Assembly: GCA_002499705.1 (NCBI GenBank)
Contig: DAMU01000013.1
Location: 1 to 6,659 of the forward strand
Reading direction: 5' to 3'
DNA from: Euryarchaeota archaeon UBA91
GTDB lineage: Archaea > Thermoplasmatota > Poseidoniia > Poseidoniales > Poseidoniaceae
DNA: 6,659 nucleotides
Numbering within the stretch: position 1 is the first letter of the stretch; every line of letters begins with the position of its first letter. Made by a program: the position numbers and the translations under genes. The notes below the pieces were generated by a model. The model made no database searches and was not told the DNA's origin. It worked only from the letters and a program-made list of their open reading frames with translations. Below are positions 1 to 4,412 of this stretch, piece by piece.

Positions 1-699
1 GATTTTCTCAAACGATGCGATGAACAGGGAGTCAAGCGTTATTTTTTATCCAACAATTCAAGCCGTAGCGTCAAACAATACGTCAAGAAATTACACGGCT
101 TTGGGATTCCAGCTACAGAAGAAGATGTGCTGCTCTCTACACATGACCTGCTCTCATGGCTCGCTTCTCATTCAATAACCAAAACATGGTTAATTGGGAC
201 CGAGGGAATGCGGGAAATGCTTGAAGAAAAAGGTATTGAAACACGAAGTGAAAATCCGCAATATGTCGTATTAGGATACGATACTGAAATTGATTACGAA
301 AAAATCGCGCAGGGCAGCATCCACCTTCACAAAGGGGTTCCGCTTGTAGCAAGCCACCCAGATATGGTGTGTCCATCCCCAGACGGCGGTCTGCCAGATG
401 TCGGTGCATATTTGGCCATGCTGAAAGTCACTACAGGCGTTGATCCTGTGCATATCACAGGCAAGCCGAATGCTGGTATGATTTTACATAAAATTGAGGC
501 TTTAGGACTTGACCCTGCACGCTGTGCAATGGTTGGAGACCGTTTGTATACCGACTTAGCCATGGCGAGTCGGGCGAAGTGCGTTGGCGTTCTCGTACTC
601 TCAGGTGAAGCGACCATGGAAGATGTTGGGCAATTGCCTGAAGGCGCTGAACAGCAACCCACTGTTATCGTGAAGAGCGTAGATGAGTTACTTCGGTGA
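1..699 (+). CDS. HAD-IIA family phosphatase (NagD/phosphoglycolate phosphatase-like), 5' end outside window
   Basis: The reading frame is open from the first base, so this is the C-terminal 232 residues of a longer protein. Members of the family are usually about 255-280 residues, and the missing part should carry the nucleophile motif DxDG. Visible parts (numbered from the window edge): HAD motif II in LSNNSSRS with Ser17; a C2-type cap segment ending in SHPDMVCPS and GGLPDVGAYLAML (about 118-142); the motif III lysine in TGKPNAGMI (Lys155); and motif IV in GDRLYTDLAMA (Asp180 and Asp185, Mg2+ binding). The family hydrolyses small phosphate esters in the cytoplasm. The real substrate (phosphoglycolate, nucleotide, pyridoxal phosphate or another) cannot be read from the sequence. 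A GTG at 127 is an internal codon, because conserved motif II lies upstream of it. The stop overlaps the start of the next gene, which implies cotranscription. Family certain, substrate unknown. Confidence 0.93.
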   Translation, partial: DFLKRCDEQGVKRYFLSNNSSRSVKQYVKKLHGFGIPATEEDVLLSTHDLLSWLASHSITKTWLIGTEGMREMLEEKGIETRSENPQYVVLGYDTEIDYEKIAQGSIHLHKGVPLVASHPDMVCPSPDGGLPDVGAYLAMLKVTTGVDPVHITGKPNAGMILHKIEALGLDPARCAMVGDRLYTDLAMASRAKCVGVLVLSGEATMEDVGQLPEGAEQQPTVIVKSVDELLR

Positions 700-1616
700 G
701 GTCCATGTCATTCAAAGTACGGTGGAACTGGTGGCGTTCCCGACGATTGAAACACCCGCCAGATGACATACACAGGGCTGGAGATTTAGCCGAAATGCGA
801 CTGTGTAAACTTTCGAGAGCTGCAGGGAAAGACAACGGGTGGCATATCTTTGAATCGGTCCGAATTCCCGACCCCGATGGAGGGAGGAGGGAAATTGACA
901 TGATTGTCATTGGCGGCAATACAATGCTTGTCGTGGAGCAGAAGCATTGGGCAGGTTCGTTTACAATTACCGATGAACATCATTTTGTTCAAAATCGAAA
1001 CAATGGGACGCAACACAATCATGACGGTGTTGCTGATCGAATTGCCCGAAAGGCAAAAATTTTGAAGGCTCTGCATGAAAAACGGCTTTCTCTTACACCC
1101 GAAAAATCGATCGAAATGCGAGTCATTGTAGCGATGACCCACCAACGACTTGAGTGGCCTGAAATTCCAGATGATTTGGCGGCTGAAATGGTCGATGAAG
1201 CAGGGTTTATCAAAATTTTAGAAACAACCACTCCGGGAGAATTGAACACTGGATTAACAGAAACCTTAGAGGGTTTCAATACTTGGGATGAAGTCCATTT
1301 GCACGGCGGATTAATGCTCAAAGGTGACGTGCATGGTCTTGGTTTGGGCGACAAATTGCGCTCTTGGTTTTCTGAACGAAAGAGTCGAGTGACTGCTACA
1401 GTTGAACACCAACGCTCCTTCTTTTCGTTGTTCTCGAACAATCCAAGTGAAGTGACATTGAACACCGGCGGCAGTAATATTATCGCGAAAATCCCTTACG
1501 GCCTCTCTCTAGAAATGCACGTTGTAGGTGAAAAGACGCCAAGAAAAGTCGAGTGGGCAGAAATAACAAAAATCGATGTATCAAAGCCACCAGCAGATTG
1601 GGCAAAAAATGTTTGA
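696..1616 (+). CDS. NERD-domain (nuclease-related) protein with uncharacterised C-terminal region
   Basis: A 306-residue protein. Residues about 25-150 match the nuclease-related domain (NERD), a PD-(D/E)XK-like fold. Glu33 lies in AGDLAEMRL, Asp68 in RREIDMIVIGG, and Glu81-x-Lys83 in MLVVEQKHWAGSF, the usual position of the E-x-K pair followed by the aromatic/Gly segment. The predicted active residues are therefore all present. A further strand, MRVIVAMTHQ (141-150), probably completes the domain. Residues about 195-306 resemble nothing I recognise; they look beta-rich, with Gly-rich HGGLMLKGDVHGLGLG and an ending ADWAKNV. There are no membrane segments or signal peptide. The GTG start at 696 overlaps the upstream TGA as GTGA, which favours coupled translation; an ATG at 705 is the alternative and would remove only three residues. 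NERD proteins are poorly characterised and a role in DNA processing is usually inferred, not shown. The partner here is a phosphatase, not a known defence gene. Confidence 0.85.
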   Translation: MRSMSFKVRWNWWRSRRLKHPPDDIHRAGDLAEMRLCKLSRAAGKDNGWHIFESVRIPDPDGGRREIDMIVIGGNTMLVVEQKHWAGSFTITDEHHFVQNRNNGTQHNHDGVADRIARKAKILKALHEKRLSLTPEKSIEMRVIVAMTHQRLEWPEIPDDLAAEMVDEAGFIKILETTTPGELNTGLTETLEGFNTWDEVHLHGGLMLKGDVHGLGLGDKLRSWFSERKSRVTATVEHQRSFFSLFSNNPSEVTLNTGGSNIIAKIPYGLSLEMHVVGEKTPRKVEWAEITKIDVSKPPADWAKNV

Positions 1617-1630
1617 CCAAAACTGTTGAA

Positions 1631-1640
1631 GTTGTACAAC
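1631..1640. repeat. Perfect 10-bp palindrome inside a second inverted repeat
   Basis: GTTGTACAAC equals its own reverse complement. It is flanked by a wider inverted pair, GTTGA at 1625-1629 and TCAAC at 1647-1651. It lies 14 bases after the NERD stop and about 120 bases before the flavodoxin start. It could be an operator for a dimeric regulator or part of a 3' end structure. The function is not known from the sequence. Confidence 0.4.
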
Positions 1641-1682
1641 AAAAAATCAACTCGGTATTGTAGAGCAGGCGCAAAAAAAGCC

Positions 1683-1704
1683 ATTTTTAGGCCACCCTAA
1701 AAAT
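1683..1704. terminator. Perfect 9-bp hairpin with a 4-base loop, T7 tract on the minus-strand side
   Basis: ATTTTTAGG (1683-1691) pairs exactly with CCTAAAAAT (1696-1704) around the loop CCAC. On the minus strand the hairpin is followed by GGC and then seven T (plus-strand A7 at 1673-1679), the layout of an intrinsic terminator for minus-strand RNA. No minus-strand gene ends close by; the nearest upstream on that strand is glutamine synthetase, ending at 2569. On the plus strand, the T5 in the left arm could help end the NERD transcript, since archaeal terminators are mainly T-runs. The right arm also overlaps the TATA-like box of the flavodoxin gene, so an operator is another reading. The hairpin is certain as sequence; its role is not. 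Confidence 0.4.
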
Positions 1705-1706
1705 AA
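1698..1706 (+). promoter_or_regulatory. Candidate TATA box for the flavodoxin gene
   Basis: TAAAAATAA lies 54 bases before the flavodoxin ATG. A start of transcription about 25 bases downstream would give a 5' leader of roughly 30 bases, enough to contain the GGTGA site seen at 1749. It is the most AT-rich block in an otherwise mixed 144-base gap. It sits in the right arm of a perfect hairpin, so the match may have more than one explanation. Confidence 0.35.
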
Positions 1707-1748
1707 AGTATAGCCCCTTGTTCCATTGCCCATAGCGCACAAGGAAAT

Positions 1749-1753
1749 GGTGA
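1749..1753 (+). promoter_or_regulatory. Ribosome binding site that sets the flavodoxin start
   Basis: GGTGA is complementary to the usual 16S rRNA 3' end (CACCTCC) and is followed by a 7-base spacer to the ATG at 1761. This favours the ATG over the in-frame TTG at 1755, which would be only one base from the site. Confidence 0.65.
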
Positions 1754-1760
1754 TTTGAAA

Positions 1761-2216
1761 ATGAGTGAAGAAAATAAATTAATCGTGCTTTACGGAACCG
1801 AAACTGGTAATTCTGAATTATTATCTATGGATATTTGCAAAGCTGCAGAAGATGCAGGGATGGAAGCAGTAGCATTTGGAATGGATGAAATCGAATCTGA
1901 AGACATGCTCTCATACTCTCGGCTTCTGATTGTCTGCAGCACATGGGGGGACGGTGAACAACCGGATAACGCCATGGATTTATTCGAATACGCGGAAGAG
2001 CTTGGAGATGGAGATCTTGCCAACATGAGTTTCTCAGTGCTTGCTTTGGGCGATACGGCATTCGATTTGTTTTGTGAAGCTGGTAAAGAATGGGACCGGG
2101 TTCTTGAAGAAAAAGGCGGCACCCGTATAGCGGAAAGAATGGACTGCGATGTCGATTATGAAGACGATGCTGAAGAGTGGATTGAAGAAGTCGTCGGGGC
2201 TTTACAAGCTCTGTAA
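1761..2216 (+). CDS. Flavodoxin (MioC/CysJ-type FMN domain)
   Basis: A 151-residue single-domain flavodoxin, the normal length for the stand-alone protein. The FMN phosphate loop is YGTETGNSELL (11-21, T-E-T-G-N). The isoalloxazine-contacting loops are CSTWGDGEQPDNA (59-71) and LALGDTAFDLFCEAGKEWD (94-112). The ending RMDCDVDYEDDAEEWIEE is typical of MioC and of the FMN domains of sulfite or P450 reductases, but no reductase domain follows. It should carry one or two electrons between cytoplasmic redox partners; the partners are not encoded here. The protein is very acidic, especially in its last 25 residues. The start is the ATG behind a good GGTGA site; a TTG two codons upstream is possible but badly placed. 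The SemiSWEET gene follows after 68 bases on the same strand, with no T-run terminator between them, so cotranscription is possible. A use in place of ferredoxin under iron limitation is inference. Confidence 0.93.
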   Translation: MSEENKLIVLYGTETGNSELLSMDICKAAEDAGMEAVAFGMDEIESEDMLSYSRLLIVCSTWGDGEQPDNAMDLFEYAEELGDGDLANMSFSVLALGDTAFDLFCEAGKEWDRVLEEKGGTRIAERMDCDVDYEDDAEEWIEEVVGALQAL

Positions 2217-2284
2217 GTGAATCGCTTCTGTATCAGCGTGGGCGTTCGCGAAGTTTGATGTGGGTTGCTCCAACGCCTTAGGCT

Positions 2285-2578
2285 ATGGCAGCAGCATGGA
2301 TTGAGGCAATCGGCTTGCTCGCTGGCGTCATCGGCATCTTTGCGTGGATTCCTCAAATCATTCAAGTCTGGGTACACAAACGCCACGATGGTATTTCTCT
2401 GACAACGTTTGCAGTTGTTTCATTCGCCCTTACGCTTTGGCTCATCTATGGAGTCCTTGTCGATTCATTTGCAATGATTGCTGCAAACATCATGACACTG
2501 TCCGTCATTGGCGCCGTTATTGTCGGCGTTCTTCGCGTTCGAAGAGACGAAGTCGAAACGGAAAAGCCTCAATTGTAA
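2285..2578 (+). CDS. SemiSWEET family sugar transporter (PQ-loop protein)
   Basis: A 97-residue membrane protein with three predicted helices (about 6-29, 39-60 and 62-83), the length of a SemiSWEET half-transporter, which works as a dimer. The PQ-loop motif AWIPQIIQVW (20-29) is in helix 1, followed by the basic linker HKRHDGISL. Trp52 in helix 2 and Asn68 in helix 3 fit the conserved Trp/Asn pair that lines the sugar pocket in characterised SemiSWEETs. The family moves mono- or disaccharides passively across the cytoplasmic membrane; the sugar is unknown. The ATG is forced, because an in-frame TAG lies at 2279-2281. There is no convincing ribosome binding site, so the gene may be leaderless or translated after the flavodoxin 68 bases upstream. 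The 3' end overlaps the convergent glutamine synthetase by 10 bp. Confidence 0.9.
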   Translation: MAAAWIEAIGLLAGVIGIFAWIPQIIQVWVHKRHDGISLTTFAVVSFALTLWLIYGVLVDSFAMIAANIMTLSVIGAVIVGVLRVRRDEVETEKPQL

Positions 2579-3582
2579 GATGCCTTAGTTGTCGTAATAA
2601 TTACGGCACCTATTTTGTAAGGGTCACCATTGGATGCTGGTCGGCGATCTTCAAGACGTCCAACCCACCCATCTTCTGGGACAGTTACAGGGATTCGAAT
2701 TGATGCCCCACGGTCTGAAACACCGTATGAGAATTGGTCGATTGATTGTGTCTCGTGAAGTCCTGTAAGGCGTTCATCGTTGAATTCTCCATAGACGTCC
2801 ATGTGCTTCTTGATGTTCTTACCGAATTCTTCGCAAATCTTGGTGAACATTTCTTCTCCACCCTCGTCTCGCATTCGTCCGTCTGAGAAATTAGCGTGCA
2901 TTCCAGAACCGTTCCAATCGCCCTTAATCGGCTTAGGGTGGTATTCGATGTAGCAACCGTAACTCTCAGTTAAGCGGTCAAGAAGGTATCGTGCAACCCA
3001 AAGTTCGTCGCCGGCTTTCTTAGCGCCCTTGGCAAATATTTGGAATTCCCATTGGCCGCATGCGACTTCTTGGTTAATTCCCTCAAAGTTTATTCCAGCG
3101 TCGAGGCAAAGGTCGGCGTGTTCTTCAACAAGTGAGCGTCCATGGGTATTCTTGCCGCCGACTGAACAGTAATACATTCCTTGTGGACCTGGATATCCGC
3201 CCATTGGGAAACCAAGAGGAAGTTGTGTTTCTGTATCCATAATGAAGTACTCTTGCTCAAAACCGAACCAGAAATCTTCGTCGTCGTCTTCGATGGTTGC
3301 TCTTCCATTACTGGCGTGAGGTGTTCCATCTGCGTTCATAACTTCGCACATGACGAGGAAGCCGTTGAATCGTTGAGGGTCTGGGTAAATTGCGACTGGT
3401 TTGAGGAGGCAGTCAGAAGAGTTGCCTTCAGCTTGCAGTGTTGAGGAGCCATCGAAGTTCCACATTGGGCATTCTTCAAGCGTTCCAGTGAAATCTTTCT
3501 TCACGAGGGTTTTGCTTCGCATGTTTTGTGTCGGGTGGTATCCATCAAGCCATATGTACTCTAATTTTGCTTTGTCCATCAT
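2569..3582 (-). CDS. glnII: Glutamine synthetase, class II (eukaryote-type)
   Basis: A 337-residue enzyme that makes glutamine from glutamate, ammonia and ATP in the cytoplasm. The length and motifs are those of GSII, not of the roughly 450-residue GSI common in archaea and bacteria. N-terminal motif: WNFDGSSTLQAEGNSSD (41-57). Metal and substrate residues by alignment to animal GS from memory: Glu109 and Glu111 in FGFEQEYF, Glu172 and Glu179 in NQEVACGQWEFQ, His229 in NGSGMHANFS, the arginines in DRGASIRIP (291, 296), and Glu311 in LEDRRP. All are present, so it should be active. The class lacks the adenylylated tyrosine segment of GSI, so control is more likely transcriptional. Two adjacent ATGs (3582 and 3579) can start it; neither has a clear ribosome binding site, and a TATA-like box about 30 bases upstream suggests a leaderless or short-leader message. 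It is divergent from the HTH-CBS regulator. Confidence 0.96.
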   Translation of the reverse strand: MMDKAKLEYIWLDGYHPTQNMRSKTLVKKDFTGTLEECPMWNFDGSSTLQAEGNSSDCLLKPVAIYPDPQRFNGFLVMCEVMNADGTPHASNGRATIEDDDEDFWFGFEQEYFIMDTETQLPLGFPMGGYPGPQGMYYCSVGGKNTHGRSLVEEHADLCLDAGINFEGINQEVACGQWEFQIFAKGAKKAGDELWVARYLLDRLTESYGCYIEYHPKPIKGDWNGSGMHANFSDGRMRDEGGEEMFTKICEEFGKNIKKHMDVYGEFNDERLTGLHETQSIDQFSYGVSDRGASIRIPVTVPEDGWVGRLEDRRPASNGDPYKIGAVIITTTKASYN

Positions 3583-3607
3583 AGGTATCGGTTCACTGCT
3601 TACAAAG

Positions 3608-3621
3608 ACGGTATATCAAAC
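3608..3621 (-). promoter_or_regulatory. Candidate promoter (GTTTGA plus TATA-like box) of glutamine synthetase
   Basis: Read on the minus strand, GTTTGATATACCGT ends 25 bases before the ATG at 3582. The GATATAC part lies about 30 bases from the start codon, the distance expected for an archaeal TATA box of a nearly leaderless message. The GTTTGA half recurs three more times in this gap. Confidence 0.4.
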
Positions 3622-3764
3622 ATACGCTCATATTTATTCACAATATATTTGTCAAACGATTTCTAAAATATCAAAAAAGTATTTGTTTGAATAATTAATG
3701 ATGGATTTCTCGCGTCATTTACTATTCATTTGTTCGCGAAAAATGTGTGTTCATGTGCGTTTGA
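3616..3764. repeat. Four GTTTGA boxes in the divergent intergenic region
   Basis: GTTTGA occurs on the minus strand at 3616-3621 and 3652-3657, and on the plus strand at 3685-3690 and 3759-3764. Each pair reads toward the gene on its own side. The two plus-strand copies extend to the identical ten bases GTTTGAATAA (3685-3694 and 3759-3768). The minus-strand copies continue as TATA and CAAATATA. The hexamer occurs elsewhere in the window, in or near genes, only about seven times on both strands, so four within 150 bp is a clear local excess. They may be operator sites or repeated promoter elements. Confidence 0.45.
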
Positions 3765-3776
3765 ATAAGGTGTAAA

Positions 3777-3782
3777 GAGAGG
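3777..3782 (+). promoter_or_regulatory. Possible ribosome binding site of the leader ORF
   Basis: GAGAGG lies 7 bases before the ATG at 3790, a good distance. No comparable site stands at a normal distance before the regulator's own ATG at 3849; the nearest GGTGA (3825-3829) is 19 bases away. Confidence 0.35.
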
Positions 3783-3789
3783 CGAAAAG

Positions 3790-3849
3790 ATGGCGAAATC
3801 GAACTGCGGACCGGTGAACTCATTGGTGACCATGCTCACGGGCATTTGA
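3790..3849 (+). CDS. Possible 19-codon leader ORF upstream of the HTH-CBS regulator
   Basis: ATG at 3790 opens 19 codons (MAKSNCGPVNSLVTMLTGI) and stops at TGA 3847-3849, which overlaps the regulator's ATG as TGATG. A GAGAGG site precedes it by 7 bases. This layout is that of translational coupling, where ribosomes ending on the leader restart at the regulator. The peptide has no recognisable motif, so its sequence may not matter. It may also be a chance ORF; at this length the coding evidence is weak and rests on the overlap and the ribosome binding site. Confidence 0.3.
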   Translation: MAKSNCGPVNSLVTMLTGI

Positions 3850-4412
3850 TGGAAATTCCAACCGGCGGGTTTTTGCGGCAATGGCGTAAGTCACTGGGCC
3901 TTACACAAGCCGCATTAGCTGAACGTTCTGGGCTTACGCAATCGGTCATAGCAAAAGTCGAGACGGAGGTTGTTGACCCTCGCGTCTCAACTGTTCGGAA
4001 GATTGTGAGTGCACTGAATCGTATCCAGCGCCCTGATCAAGCCCACACAGTTGAAGACATCATGGTCTCAGAAGTCACTGCCTTACAGCAAACAGATAGT
4101 GTTCAATCCGCTGTTGATAAAATGGTACTTGGAGGCATTAGCCACCTTCCGGTTCTCAGTGAAAGTGGTTCAGTGGTCGGTCTAGTATCCGAAGCAAGTC
4201 TTCTCAAAAGCGACGGTGGTAGAGTGACGAGTGTTGAGGAGGTCATGCGTGTTGATTTTTCGATGGTTGATGCAAATGTATCGATTGGTGAGGCTCGCAG
4301 ATTACTGGGGGAAGAGGAAGTACTGTTGGTGAGCAGTCGCGGCGTTCTGGTTGGGCTGGTTGCCCGAATTGATATGGTCAAAGCGCTTCGAAATGAGTCG
4401 AAATCTCATTGA
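3849..4412 (+). CDS. Transcriptional regulator with Xre-type HTH and two CBS domains
   Basis: A 187-residue protein. Residues about 8-58 form an Xre/cro-type helix-turn-helix: LRQWRKSLGLTQAALAERSGLTQSV holds the two helices, followed by IAKVETEVVDPRVSTVRKIVSAL. Two CBS domains follow, at about 69-121 (VEDIMVSEVTALQQTDSV to GLVSEASLLK) and 129-182 (VEEVMRVDFSMVDANVSI to GLVARIDMVKAL). CBS pairs bind adenine nucleotides or S-adenosylmethionine, so the protein probably senses energy or methyl-donor state and binds DNA as a dimer. This HTH-CBS architecture is common in archaea. ATG 3849 begins MEIPTGGFLRQWRK, which fits the family start; TTG 3846 would add one residue. It overlaps the stop of a possible leader ORF. 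It is divergent from glutamine synthetase, a plausible target, and its 3' end overlaps the convergent peptidase by 7 bp. Confidence 0.92.
   Translation: MEIPTGGFLRQWRKSLGLTQAALAERSGLTQSVIAKVETEVVDPRVSTVRKIVSALNRIQRPDQAHTVEDIMVSEVTALQQTDSVQSAVDKMVLGGISHLPVLSESGSVVGLVSEASLLKSDGGRVTSVEEVMRVDFSMVDANVSIGEARRLLGEEEVLLVSSRGVLVGLVARIDMVKALRNESKSH

Larger units (their letters stand above)
3583..3848. other. AT-rich non-coding region between divergent glutamine synthetase and HTH-CBS genes
   Basis: This is the only gap near 300 bases. It holds the GTTTGA boxes, an imperfect inverted repeat TCACAA-TATAT-TTGTCA (3638-3654), the 8-bp palindrome TTCGCGAA (3733-3740), and a possible short leader ORF at 3790-3849. 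I see no tRNA or other RNA gene. Both genes' promoters should lie here. Confidence 0.7.

Noticed and set aside
127..699. The GTG at 127 as the real start of the HAD phosphatase
   Set aside because: The frame stays open to base 1, and the conserved HAD motif II (LSNNSSRS) lies upstream of 127.
696..1616. The NERD gene as part of a known defence system
   Set aside because: No helicase, methylase, integrase or toxin partner is present; its partner is a small-molecule phosphatase.
1755..1760. TTG at 1755 as the flavodoxin start
   Set aside because: It leaves one base between GGTGA and the start; the ATG at 1761 has a normal 7-base spacer and the flavodoxin fold begins after it.
2241..2277. Inverted repeat GGCGTT/AACGCC before the SemiSWEET start as a riboswitch or terminator
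   Set aside because: The stem is only 6 bp with a 25-base loop, competes with a 4-bp GTTG/CAAC stem, and has no T-run; it is within chance.
3090..3694. Open frames on both strands over the glutamine synthetase gene and its upstream region
   Set aside because: The conserved GSII motifs run the whole length of the minus-strand gene; the others resemble nothing and one has its end in the AT-rich promoter region.
3616..3764. The GTTTGA copies as a CRISPR-like or transposon repeat
   Set aside because: The repeats are only 6-10 bases, irregularly spaced and on both strands, with no cas gene, integrase or terminal repeats nearby.
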